Shown here in pieces: positions 35,669 through 44,225 of a DNA stretch of 64,000 nt. This DNA comes from DATBLQ01 sp036555325 (GTDB lineage: Bacteria; Pseudomonadota; Alphaproteobacteria; Rhizobiales; Aestuariivirgaceae), in assembly GCA_036555325.1 (NCBI GenBank), contig DATBLQ010000060.1, positions 1 to 64,000 on the forward strand, read 5' to 3'. The notes beneath the pieces are model-generated. The model had not been told where the DNA came from, ran no database searches, and saw only the letters and a list, made by a program, of their open reading frames with translations. A program made the translations under genes and the position numbers. The number at the start of each line of letters is the position of its first letter. Positions within the stretch are counted from its first letter, which is position 1.

Positions 35669-37270
35669 TTACATGCGGAATATCCCGAACCGTGTCGACG
35701 TGTTGGGCGCACCCTGGACTGCCTGCAAGCATAGACCGATCACGGTTCGAGTTTCTTCAGGTGCGATGATGCCATCATCCCAGAGCCGCGCCGTGGCGTA
35801 ATAGGGGTCGCCTTCCTCTTCAAACCGCTTGCGGATGGGCGCCTTGAAGACCTCCTCTTCTTCAGCCGACCACCTCACGCCCTCCGCCTGAAGTCCTTCG
35901 CGTTTGACCGTGGCCAAGACCGAAGCGGCCTGCTCGCCTCCCATGACGGAAATCCGGCTGTTCGGCCAGGTGAACAGGAAGCGGGGACCAAAGGCTCGTC
36001 CGCACATGCCGTAATTTCCAGCACCGAAGGAACCCCCGATGATGATCGTGAACTTCGGTACTTCGGCCGATGCAACCGCATTGACCAGTTTCGCACCGTC
36101 TTTTGCGATGCCTTGGGTTTCGTATTTCTGCCCCACCATGAAGCCGGAGATGTTCTGCAAGAACAGGAGAGGAATATTGCGTTGACAGCACAGTTGAACG
36201 AAATGCGCACCCTTGAGGGCGGATTCGGAGTAGAGAATGCCGTTATTCGCGATAATCCCCACGGGAATCCCGAAAAAACTTCCAAAGCCGGTGACCAGTG
36301 TCGTCGCGTAGCGAGACTTGAACTCGCTGAACTCCGATCCATCGACGAGGCGCGCGATGACTTCGTGCACGTCGTAGGAGGTGTTGAACGACTGAGGAAT
36401 GATTCCATGTAGATCAATTGCCGGATAGACCGGCTCCGCCGGCCGGCCCGTATCTACGGAAGGCGTCTTGGGTAGGTGCCGAACGATCTGCCGCACTATT
36501 GCGAGAGCATGCTGATCATTTTCGGCAAGGTGATCGGCGACACCAGACAGTCGCGTATGCACGTCCGCCCCGCCAAGCTCCTCCGCGCTCACCTCCTCCC
36601 CGGTTGCTGCCTTCACCAGCGGAGGTCCACCGAGAAAAATAGTGCCCTGATTCCGAACTATGACGGTCTCGTCAGACATTGCCGGCACATAGGCTCCTCC
36701 CGCGGTGCACGAGCCCAGAACCGCGGCAATCTGCGCAATGCCGGCGGCCGACATGCGCGCCTGATTGTAGAAGATACGGCCAAAGTGGTCGCGATCTGGA
36801 AATACCTCGGTCTGATTTGGAAGGTTCGCGCCCCCTGAGTCGACCAGATAGATGCAAGGAAGCCCATTCTCATCCGCGATTTCCTGTGCTCGCAGGTGCT
36901 TTTTTACGGTGATGGGGTAATACGTGCCTCCTTTTATTGTTGCGTCGTTGCAAACAATGACGCAACGCCGCCCCTCAATAACGCCAATTCCTGTAAGAAG
37001 CGCGGCGGCGTGAATCTTATCATCGTACATCCCATAAGCGGCGAGCGGCGACAGCTCCAGGAAAGGCGATCCAGGATCGATAAGGCTGTAGACGCGTTCG
37101 CGCGGCAGAAGTTTTCCGCGTTTGACGTGCCGCGCACGTGATTTTTCTGGCCCGCCTGCCGCCGCCTCTTCGCGCCTTTTCTTGAGCTGGGCTACGAGTT
37201 CAGTCATTCGTGCTGCATTTGACCTGAACTCGGCAGAACTATTATCGATGAGGGACTTGATGATCGGCAT
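35669..37270 (-). CDS. mccB: methylcrotonoyl-CoA carboxylase beta (carboxyltransferase) subunit
   Basis: Carboxyltransferase of the leucine-catabolic MCC complex, 533 residues. The crotonase-fold domains are complete: N-terminal (GKLLPRERVYSLIDPGSPFL … VDSGGANLPNQTEVFPDR, with the conserved DSGGA) and C-terminal (GFMVGQKYETQGIAKDGAK, GSFGAGNYGMCGRAFGPRF). The Tyr/Asn-Tyr-Gly-Met-Cys pattern is characteristic for MCC beta. It follows the second GST after 3 bases. mccA is separated from it by the mrr gene, unlike the usual adjacent mccB-mccA. Confidence 0.95.
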   Translation of the reverse strand: MPIIKSLIDNSSAEFRSNAARMTELVAQLKKRREEAAAGGPEKSRARHVKRGKLLPRERVYSLIDPGSPFLELSPLAAYGMYDDKIHAAALLTGIGVIEGRRCVIVCNDATIKGGTYYPITVKKHLRAQEIADENGLPCIYLVDSGGANLPNQTEVFPDRDHFGRIFYNQARMSAAGIAQIAAVLGSCTAGGAYVPAMSDETVIVRNQGTIFLGGPPLVKAATGEEVSAEELGGADVHTRLSGVADHLAENDQHALAIVRQIVRHLPKTPSVDTGRPAEPVYPAIDLHGIIPQSFNTSYDVHEVIARLVDGSEFSEFKSRYATTLVTGFGSFFGIPVGIIANNGILYSESALKGAHFVQLCCQRNIPLLFLQNISGFMVGQKYETQGIAKDGAKLVNAVASAEVPKFTIIIGGSFGAGNYGMCGRAFGPRFLFTWPNSRISVMGGEQAASVLATVKREGLQAEGVRWSAEEEEVFKAPIRKRFEEEGDPYYATARLWDDGIIAPEETRTVIGLCLQAVQGAPNTSTRFGIFRM

Positions 37271-37273
37271 TAG

Positions 37274-37927
37274 CTAGTCATCAGGGCTTGGCTCGGGCCA
37301 CGGTTCTTGCGCAGCCTCGCTATACCACTGTTTCATTGCGTCAGTGGCAAGGATTGCATCGCAATAAGCCCGTGCTTCGGGAGAAAGCAGTCCCCCGTAG
37401 GTATCGAACCGGGATACGACAGGAGCGAACATTGCATCGGCTGCGGTGAAATGGCCGAACAAGAATGGCCCCCCCTGCCCATACGTCGATCGCATGCGGC
37501 GCCAATAATCCTCGATCCTCATCGCTTGATCGCGTGCAGGTCCTTGCAGCGGTTTGGGACTCTTTTTGCGTCTGAGATTCATGTCCCACTCGTTGCGCAA
37601 TTCTTGAAAGCCGCTGTGCATCTCTGCGGAAATCGATCTGGCAGTTGCCCGAGCCGCCCGATCCTGCGGCCACAGTTTGAGCTCGGGGAACAGATCGGCG
37701 ATATATTCAAGTATTGCAATCGATTCCCAGATAACCGTCTTGCCGTGATGAAGACACGGGAGTTTTTCCGATCTTGCAAGAGCACGAATGTTTGCTTTTG
37801 TGTCGGGCTGTCGCAGCCGAATGATAGTTTCCTCGAAAGGTACCCGCGACTGCCTCATCGCCACCCACGGCCGCAGTGACCAGCTGGAAAAGCACTTGTT
37901 GCCGATGAACAAATGCAATTCGCTCAT
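37274..37927 (-). CDS. glutathione S-transferase family protein (tandem copy 2)
   Basis: Thioredoxin-fold GST of 217 residues. It opens with LHLFIGNKCFSSWSLRPWVA, in which the Ser-Ser region occupies the catalytic position, and has the VIWESIAILEYIADLFPE loop that binds the glutathione gamma-glutamyl group. It is a close paralogue of the next gene upstream (37931-38593), sharing the N-terminal SSWSLR-W motif, the E/DS-AILEYLAE loop and the FGHFTAADAMFAPV segment. Both point toward mccB, and the gap to mccB is 3 bases. The cellular role is unknown. Confidence 0.9.
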   Translation of the reverse strand: MSELHLFIGNKCFSSWSLRPWVAMRQSRVPFEETIIRLRQPDTKANIRALARSEKLPCLHHGKTVIWESIAILEYIADLFPELKLWPQDRAARATARSISAEMHSGFQELRNEWDMNLRRKKSPKPLQGPARDQAMRIEDYWRRMRSTYGQGGPFLFGHFTAADAMFAPVVSRFDTYGGLLSPEARAYCDAILATDAMKQWYSEAAQEPWPEPSPDD

Positions 37928-37930
37928 GTG

Positions 37931-38593
37931 CTAGTCCACTTCATCGGCCGCTATGACCCATTGCTCTTTCAACGCCTGACTTTTCCAGGCGCTGAACGCC
38001 CTTGTGCCAAAAATAGTGTCCATGTAGTCGCGGCTCGAGCGGCTGACGGGAATTGCATACGTATCGAAGCGCGTCGCCACCGGTGCGTACATTGCATCCG
38101 CAATTGTGAATCTGCCGAAGAGAAAAGGCCCAGCTTTGCCATACTCCTTGCGGCAATCTTTCCACAAGCTCTCAATGCGCGCGATATCGGCGCGCGCCTG
38201 GTCGGACAATGGGTCACGCAAAGGTTTGCGCCCGCGTCGCAGATTCATCGGGCACGCATTGCGAAGAGCAAGAAACCCTGAATGCATTTCGTTCGCAATT
38301 GCGCGAGCGGCGGCACGAGCACCAAGGCGCTTTGGCCACAACCCCCTGTCTGGAAAGACCTCGGCTAGGTATTCGAGAATAGCCAAGGAATCCCACACGG
38401 TGATCTTGCCGTGATGCAGCACCGGCAAGCGACCCGCGCCGCTGTGCTTGGCAATCAAACGTTTGGTGTTGGGCGTGTCGAGCGGAATAACCTCTTCGTC
38501 GAAGTCGATATCGAACTCGCGGATGGCCATCCAGGCGCGTAGCGACCAGGAGGAGTAATTCTTGTTCGCGATAGCGAGCCTGAATCTTGCCAT
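37931..38593 (-). CDS. glutathione S-transferase family protein (tandem copy 1)
   Basis: GST of 220 residues, the first gene of the mcc run. It opens with FRLAIANKNYSSWSLRAWMA and carries VWDSLAILEYLAEVFPDRGL. The C-terminal half includes FGRFTIADAMYAPVATRFDT. Similarity to the following GST (37274-37927) across the whole length suggests a tandem duplication that then diverged. Separated from it by 3 bases. Divergent from the fatty-acid desaturase gene, with about 65 bases between. Confidence 0.9.
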   Translation of the reverse strand: MARFRLAIANKNYSSWSLRAWMAIREFDIDFDEEVIPLDTPNTKRLIAKHSGAGRLPVLHHGKITVWDSLAILEYLAEVFPDRGLWPKRLGARAAARAIANEMHSGFLALRNACPMNLRRGRKPLRDPLSDQARADIARIESLWKDCRKEYGKAGPFLFGRFTIADAMYAPVATRFDTYAIPVSRSSRDYMDTIFGTRAFSAWKSQALKEQWVIAADEVD

Positions 38594-38660
38594 ATGTTAC
38601 GAGCTTGCCTAACAGCGCTGTCGCTTGATATCGGCAGCAACTAGGGTGAAACTAGCCGAG

Positions 38661-39578
38661 ATGCAACAGGAGGTCACCCACAAAGAAGCCCTCGCGCTGA
38701 TCGATGGGGGCGAGCTTGCAAGTCTGAAGGAGCTCTCCGACGGGCCGGGTATTGTGCATCTTGCCGGCCACCTGGCGATTCTGGGCATAACGGGAGGAGC
38801 CATTCTGCAAGCAACGGGCCCCGCACTCTTGCTCTTCGCTCTAGCCCACGGAGTGGCGCTGATTTTCCTGTTCACACCTCTGCATGAGTCGATCCATGGG
38901 ACAGCATTTCGTAGTCGCTGGCTCAATGCCGGTGTAGCCGAGGCTTGCGGTTTCCTGCTGTTCCTGCCGCCGCGTTATTTCCGCTATTTTCATTTTGCCC
39001 ACCATCGATATACGCAAGACCCGGATCACGATCCTGAGCTGGCGACGCCCAAGCCCGGCTCAATCCCTGAATATGCATGGTACCTGACGGGGCTTCCCTA
39101 TTGGAAAAGTGCCATGCTCATGCTGCTGAACAATGCGCTTGGGCGTCGGATCGGCAAATACGTTCCAGCTTCGGGTGTGCCAAAGCTGGTCCTGGAGGCG
39201 CGGCTCTATCTGGCCGCCTATGCCGCAACTGCCGCACTTTGTTCAAGTCTTGGTCTTGTCTCGGTAATCTACCTCTGGCTAGGGCCCCTTCTGCTAGGCC
39301 AGCCTTTTCTTAGAGCCTATCTTTTGGCCGAGCACGCCGCCTGCCCATTGGTGGCTGACATGCTGGCCAACACCCGCACCACATTCTGCAACCGACTGAT
39401 TAGGTTCATTGCATGGAATATGCCTCACCATACGGCGCACCATGCTCTGCCGACGGTGCCGTTTCACCGTTTGCCCAAGCTTACGAATTTGTTGCGCAGC
39501 AGATTGAAATCAACAGCGAACGGATACGCAGACGCTCATGGGCAGATCAGAAGGGCCTGGCGAGCCGAGCGGGGCTAG
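38661..39578 (+). CDS. membrane fatty acid desaturase
   Basis: Integral-membrane di-iron desaturase or hydroxylase, about 305 residues. The three histidine boxes are visible: HESIHG, FAHHRYTQ (HxxHH-type: H-F-A-H-H) and HHTAHH near the C-terminus. Hydrophobic helices lie between them. It likely inserts a double bond into, or hydroxylates, a lipid acyl chain or a related hydrocarbon. The start is uncertain. ATG 38661 is chosen; GTG 38646 and TTG 38625 are in frame and lack a better ribosome-binding site. The stop overlaps the convergent small protein's stop by 3-4 bases. Confidence 0.88.
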   Translation: MQQEVTHKEALALIDGGELASLKELSDGPGIVHLAGHLAILGITGGAILQATGPALLLFALAHGVALIFLFTPLHESIHGTAFRSRWLNAGVAEACGFLLFLPPRYFRYFHFAHHRYTQDPDHDPELATPKPGSIPEYAWYLTGLPYWKSAMLMLLNNALGRRIGKYVPASGVPKLVLEARLYLAAYAATAALCSSLGLVSVIYLWLGPLLLGQPFLRAYLLAEHAACPLVADMLANTRTTFCNRLIRFIAWNMPHHTAHHALPTVPFHRLPKLTNLLRSRLKSTANGYADAHGQIRRAWRAERG

Positions 39579-39685
39579 ATCGCCAGGGCCCGGCTTGCCG
39601 ACAGGATAACCATACCCCCGACAAGGGCGAGGTAGATGAAGGCAATCGCAGGTATGGCATAGCTGCGATTTTTGTTCTTTGTCAT
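39575..39685 (-). CDS. small single-pass membrane protein (36 residues)
   Basis: A short frame of 36 codons: a basic N-terminus (MTKNKNRSY) followed by one transmembrane segment (AIPAIAFIYLALVGGMVILS). It has a strong GGAGG 6 bases before the ATG at 39685, better than many large genes here. That, with the clean charge-then-hydrophobic profile, argues for a real gene. It is convergent with the desaturase, their stop codons overlapping. It lies downstream of the MFS gene? No: that gene ends at 39782 on the same strand, so this small protein follows it after about 95 bases. Role unknown. Confidence 0.6.
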   Translation of the reverse strand: MTKNKNRSYAIPAIAFIYLALVGGMVILSASRALAI

Positions 39686-39781
39686 TAATGCCTCCATCAG
39701 GCTTACGCTTTGAACTTGGCCGTACTCTAACCCAGCGACTCTGAACGCAATCCTAAGATTGGATTTAACGTTCATTCATTT

Positions 39782-41041
39782 TCACAGCGATTTCGGCAGA
39801 TAGACAAAGGACAATACCGCAACCGCTGCAAGCCACAATCCGAGGACGACAAATACCGCCCCCAGCGGCAAGACCAGCAGCACGATCGAGAATATCAGTG
39901 CGGGCAGAAGTTCGGAGAGGTCGATGAATGTACGGTAAACTCCGGCCATCTCCGCACGCTCACGCGCCTTGACAGCGCGCAGGAACGGTATGCCGCCGAC
40001 CCCGTCGAGCGCTGCACCCGCTACCGCGCCAAGGAGCAGGAACAGCGCTGCAATCCAGGGGTATGCCGTCCCGGCGATACCTGCCAGGACAGAGGCGACG
40101 GACAAGACCGCCATCGAGGCTGCAATCACCTGCCGAACGCCGATCCTTTGCGCCAGTCGGCCAAACGCCACCGCCGTCGCCAAAGCCAAATTGCCAAGCG
40201 ATATCAATATTCCGCCGGTTTCCCCGCCCAAGTCTGCTGCAATCATCAACAGCGGCGCATAGATGAAAAAGGTCGACCAAAAACATGCACGGCCAAAGGC
40301 AATTAACCATGCAAGCCTCAGGCGAGGCTGAGCGATAAACCTGCCGATGTTTTGCAACGGGTTGGGGGGCGGCCGGCTGGCGGGTCGGATAATCTCCTGA
40401 AGTCTGAGATACCAGAAGACCACCAGGACAAGGGCCGATGCAGCTATGCTCAATCCGAAAGGAGACCAGGTGCCGTAGCGGCTATACAGAAAAACCCCAA
40501 GATAGGGCCCGATCGTCCACGACGCTGTTGAGAGCGCAAGCCTCAGCGGCTCCGACTTAACCAAGTCTTGCTTTTTGATATGATCGAGGATGTAGAGGCT
40601 GAGTGTGATGTTAAGGCAGGCCGTTCCAACCACTCGGAGGAACATGCCGCTCGCTTGTCCCGGGAGCGTGTGGGTGGCGAGCAATCCGCCCGCTAGCATG
40701 AGCAAAACGGTCCCGGCCGTGTAGACCCACCGCCTAGCGCTCATGCCGATAACGACCGGAATGGTTAAGGTTGCACAAAGCCCGCCCAAGCCGACGAGCG
40801 TGAACAAGACCGAGACCTTCTGATTGTTCTGCAAAAGATCATAGGCCTGAACGGAAATGACAGTGGCAGCCAGGGCACGGGCGAACGATTCGAGAGCAAA
40901 CAATATGGCGAAGGCCAAGGCGCCCCGGCGCTTGTCGGCGGATAGCCAAAATCTCCTGGCGCTTTCAACCGCGGTCGATGACAACAGCAGGTCCCTGGAC
41001 AGATGTGCTTTTGCCCCCTTTGCCCGACAGCACAGCGCCAT
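39782..41041 (-). CDS. MFS transporter
   Basis: Major facilitator superfamily permease with about 12 predicted hydrophobic helices between residues ~50 and 415. Family features seen include the loop after the sixth helix (LRLQEIIRPASRPPPNP), and repeated glycine-rich helices such as FALESFARALAATVISVQAY and YPWIAALFLLLGAVAG. The substrate cannot be predicted. The start is unclear. ATG 41041 gives 419 residues; the 25 preceding codons of the open frame are cysteine-rich and unconvincing. It is divergent from the CDF transporter. Confidence 0.85.
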   Translation of the reverse strand: MALCCRAKGAKAHLSRDLLLSSTAVESARRFWLSADKRRGALAFAILFALESFARALAATVISVQAYDLLQNNQKVSVLFTLVGLGGLCATLTIPVVIGMSARRWVYTAGTVLLMLAGGLLATHTLPGQASGMFLRVVGTACLNITLSLYILDHIKKQDLVKSEPLRLALSTASWTIGPYLGVFLYSRYGTWSPFGLSIAASALVLVVFWYLRLQEIIRPASRPPPNPLQNIGRFIAQPRLRLAWLIAFGRACFWSTFFIYAPLLMIAADLGGETGGILISLGNLALATAVAFGRLAQRIGVRQVIAASMAVLSVASVLAGIAGTAYPWIAALFLLLGAVAGAALDGVGGIPFLRAVKARERAEMAGVYRTFIDLSELLPALIFSIVLLVLPLGAVFVVLGLWLAAVAVLSFVYLPKSL

Positions 41042-41140
41042 GCAACCGGCGGCCGAGCAGCCCTTGCATGCGGCCGAAACATGGCTTGCCTCAGAGGCCC
41101 ACTTGAGCCTAATCACGAGGTCGGAACTGGGACGGCTTCA

Positions 41141-42520
41141 ATGGGCTCGGAAAAACAAAGAGTTGCCCTAGCGTCGCTTGCCGCCAGCGCTGGCCTTGCC
41201 GCGGCGAAGCTGGTGGCGGGCATTTTCACCGGCTCCCTCGGTATTCTCTCCGAGGCCATTCACAGCCTGCTCGATGTCGGAGCCACCACCCTGACGTTCT
41301 TCGCCGTGCGTTATGCCGATCAGCCCGCCGATGAAACCCATCACTACGGGCACGCAAAGGCAGAGAGCGTGGCTGCCTTAATCGAGACCAGCCTGCTCTT
41401 TCTCACCAGCGGCTGGATCATCCTGGAAGCTATCCACCGCCTCAGCTCACCTGGCTCACACGTTGCAATTCTGTGGTGGGCCCTGCTCATCGTGATCGCG
41501 TCGATCGTGGTCGATTTCAATCGGGCCCGCGTGCTGAAACGGGTAGCACGGAAGCATTCGAGCGAAGCGCTTGAGGCGGACGCGCTGCATTTCAGTTCCG
41601 ACATGTGGAGTTCGCTCATTGTCCTCATCGGGCTCATCGCAGCCTGGTTCGGCTATCCGCAAGCCGATTCAATTGCCGCCATGATCGTCTCGCTTTTCAT
41701 CGCGCTGGCAGGTCTGCGCCTTGCCCGACGGACGCTCAACACCCTGCTTGACGCTGCTCCCGAAGGAGCGGTCGACCGCATCCGGCAGCTCATTGAGCAA
41801 GCCGACGGCGTTCTGTCCATGCGCCGCTGCCGCATCAGGCGAGCGGGCGCAGCCCTCTTTATCGATCTCGACATCAACGTTCGCCGCACTTTGCCGCTGG
41901 ATGAAGTCACCGAGATCAAGGATCGGCTGGCCGACAGCATCAAGGGTGTTTTTCGCCAGGCAGACCTTTCCATCAACGCTCATCCCGTCGCCCTGGACGA
42001 TGAGACGGTGTTCGACAAGGTGATGTTGATTGCCCGTCGGCGGTCGCTCGCCATACACCATCTCACGGTTCAAAACCTTGCCAATAAGTTGTCAGTTAGC
42101 TTCGATCTCGAAGTCGACAGAGCGATGAAGCTCGCCGAGGCGCATGATGTTGCCACCGGCTTGGAAAAAGCCCTGCAACGCGAGCTTGGCCCGGAGGCGG
42201 AAATCGACACGCACATCGAGCCCATTCACTTGCGTGGTCTTGAGGGTGAGGAAGCAAACGTCGAGGAACGCAATGTAATCGAGCATTGGTTGAGACGGTT
42301 TGCCACCGAAATCCCCAACCTCAAAGATCTTCACAGCATTCGCATACGGCGCAATGCCCATGGTGTCTTCGTGACCTATCATTGTCGAGTGAACGGTGAG
42401 CAATCGGTGGAAACGGTGCACGAAGCTGTGGATGAACTTGAAAGCCGGCTGCGCAAAAAACTACCCCAGGTCCGTCGCGTCATAGCCCACGCCGAGCCAT
42501 TGAGCGCTGCTCCGCATTGA
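41141..42520 (+). CDS. cation diffusion facilitator (CDF) metal transporter with triple C-terminal domain
   Basis: Proton-coupled exporter of divalent metals. The 459-residue protein has about six transmembrane helices (residues 8-200) with the metal site formed by H41xxxD45 (HSLLD) in helix 2 and H150xxxD154 (HFSSD) in helix 5, as in zinc-type CDFs. Its cytoplasmic part is much longer than in typical CDFs (~300 residues). I see three successive ferredoxin-like dimerisation units, about residues 208-283, 288-362 and 378-453, each ending in a similar strand (INAHPV, THIEPI, AHAEPL). ATG 41141 gives the natural N-terminus; the longer frame is cysteine-rich noise. Confidence 0.9.
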   Translation: MGSEKQRVALASLAASAGLAAAKLVAGIFTGSLGILSEAIHSLLDVGATTLTFFAVRYADQPADETHHYGHAKAESVAALIETSLLFLTSGWIILEAIHRLSSPGSHVAILWWALLIVIASIVVDFNRARVLKRVARKHSSEALEADALHFSSDMWSSLIVLIGLIAAWFGYPQADSIAAMIVSLFIALAGLRLARRTLNTLLDAAPEGAVDRIRQLIEQADGVLSMRRCRIRRAGAALFIDLDINVRRTLPLDEVTEIKDRLADSIKGVFRQADLSINAHPVALDDETVFDKVMLIARRRSLAIHHLTVQNLANKLSVSFDLEVDRAMKLAEAHDVATGLEKALQRELGPEAEIDTHIEPIHLRGLEGEEANVEERNVIEHWLRRFATEIPNLKDLHSIRIRRNAHGVFVTYHCRVNGEQSVETVHEAVDELESRLRKKLPQVRRVIAHAEPLSAAPH

Positions 42521-42545
42521 ATGCCCGGAAGGCGGGCGTTGGGGG

Positions 42546-43148
42546 TTAGATTGATTTCAGGTATTGAACGAGCGCGCCGATTTCCTCATCCGACAGATTA
42601 AGATCAAAGTGCGTGTTGTAGTGATTGACGACGTTCTCCAGGGTGGCGAATCTACCATCATGGTAGAACCCGCCTTTATGGATCTTCTCCGTATCCCATA
42701 AAGCCCTGAGCGGAGCTGTCCTGTAGCGACCATCGGGTGAGCGCATGGCCTGGAAGTCGTCGATGCCGATCTCCTCGGCGGTGTGCAGATTCCAACCTGG
42801 CTCGGTGAAGATGGGCGGCACGTGGCAGCTGGCGCATTTGGCCTTCTCGTTGAACAGCGTTTCGCCCTTTTTCGCTGCAGCTTGATCAAACCCGGCCTTC
42901 GGCGCTTCCGGCGTCGGCAGAGATAGCTGGTAGAAGTGCAGTGCCGGCAGCTTTGCTGTTATCAGGTCCTTGCCGGTTTTCTCTTTATGCCCCTGCTTGG
43001 TTCGCGCCGCCACCGGATATTTCTTGGCGTCATCCGGCCGCGGGTCGAAGAACACGCCTTGACCATGCATCTCCAGATTGGCGACATAGGCGTTCCAGTA
43101 GCTGACGTTTCCCCATGCTCCGGTCCATGTGTGGTTATTGACGGACAA
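42546..43148 (-). pseudogene. 5'-truncated di-haem cytochrome c peroxidase-like gene
   Basis: The 200-residue frame is the C-terminal half of a MauG/CcpA-type cytochrome c family protein. It has one haem motif (KCASCHVPP), then FTEPGWNLHTAEEIGIDDFQ and GGFYHDGRFATLENVVNHYN. Such proteins are normally at least 350-450 residues with a signal peptide and a second, N-terminal haem motif, which are missing. The frame begins at a TTG without ribosome-binding site, directly after an in-frame stop about 20 bases downstream of the FAD oxidoreductase gene. I read it as a truncated remnant, though a short functional version cannot be excluded. Confidence 0.65.
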
Positions 43149-43167
43149 AATCGATTATCAATCCGGA

Positions 43168-44217
43168 TTAAAGGAACCGCTCAGTCCCGTAAGGCGCAAT
43201 GAGTGCGTTCTGCCGATCGCCGAGAACATCTTCCGCCACATAGGCTCCAATTGCTGGCGCATTCGTCACGCCGGAATGCATCACCGCAACATAGGCTCCC
43301 ACCACTCCAGGGATCCGACCAACGATCGGGAGCGTGTCCTTGGGTGTGGGCCGGTATCCGATTGAGTAGCGGGCCAGGCCGAGATTTTCCGTCCCGCGTA
43401 CGGTTTTTCGCAGAATATCCATGAGCTCGGCTGCCACTGCCACCGGACCTAGGTCGGGGGCCGAGCCGCCAAAATCGGATCCCGCAACTATTTCCCCGGT
43501 CGGCGCCTGACGCATATGAATGTCCGGAGCTATGATTAAACCTCGCAATAACCGTCTGATAGGCAGCGTATGCAGCAACAATCCAGGCGGCGCATCGATC
43601 TCAAGCGAAACCCCTATCGTTGCCAGAAGCGCCGCCGTTCCGGTGCCAGCTGCTATGATGAAATGGTCCGCTTCGATCGGACCGTCGGCGGTCATCGCTG
43701 AATTCACCCGATGGCCGATGAGATCGAGGCCATGCACCGTGGTTTGTACAATCCTCGCCGCTGATGCTTTGAGAAGAGCCGCTGTGGCAAGATTAGGCTC
43801 AACCGAGCCTTCAGCCGCGGCATGAACGGCCAAGCGCGGCGGCGTCAGCAGGTGCGGCTCAAGCTTTAAGGCTTCCCCGGCATCCACCAAGCGCAAAGGG
43901 TACCCTCTGCTTCCAAACTCCACCGCAAAGGTGCGCAGATCCTCTTCGCTCATGTCATAGGTGAGGCTGCCTCCCCAGCTAACCCCGAGGTCGGGAATCT
44001 CCTGCTCAAGCTTTCGCCAGCGATTGAGGCTGTCGAAGCGCAGGCGAAAATAGATGGGATCGTTGCCCCAACTTGCATTGATCCAAGCGAAGCTGTTGGG
44101 AGTTGCTGTGCCGCCTATAGTTGCCGCTAGCACCGTCACCTGTGCCCCTCCCCTCGCCAGATGATAGGCGATCGAGGCTCCCAATATTCCGGCGCCAATG
44201 ACGATGACGCGTTGCAC
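43168..44217 (-). CDS. FAD-dependent oxidoreductase (DAO family)
   Basis: Flavoprotein of the D-amino acid oxidase/dehydrogenase (DAO) superfamily, 349 residues. N-terminal FAD motif: VIVIGAGILGASIAYHLARG. The C-terminal region has the family's second FAD contact around GYRPTPKDTLPIVGRIPG and AVMHSGVTNAPAIG. Substrate likely an amino acid or amine. The GTG start at 44217 is 8 bases after the ivd stop, so the two are cotranscribed. Its stop is followed closely by the truncated cytochrome gene. Confidence 0.85.
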   Translation of the reverse strand: MQRVIVIGAGILGASIAYHLARGGAQVTVLAATIGGTATPNSFAWINASWGNDPIYFRLRFDSLNRWRKLEQEIPDLGVSWGGSLTYDMSEEDLRTFAVEFGSRGYPLRLVDAGEALKLEPHLLTPPRLAVHAAAEGSVEPNLATAALLKASAARIVQTTVHGLDLIGHRVNSAMTADGPIEADHFIIAAGTGTAALLATIGVSLEIDAPPGLLLHTLPIRRLLRGLIIAPDIHMRQAPTGEIVAGSDFGGSAPDLGPVAVAAELMDILRKTVRGTENLGLARYSIGYRPTPKDTLPIVGRIPGVVGAYVAVMHSGVTNAPAIGAYVAEDVLGDRQNALIAPYGTERFL

Positions 44218-44225
44218 AGGCTCGC

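Noticed and set aside
42521..42545. GCCCG/CGGGC hairpin after the CDF gene
   Set aside because: Only 5 bp and no T-run; too weak to call.
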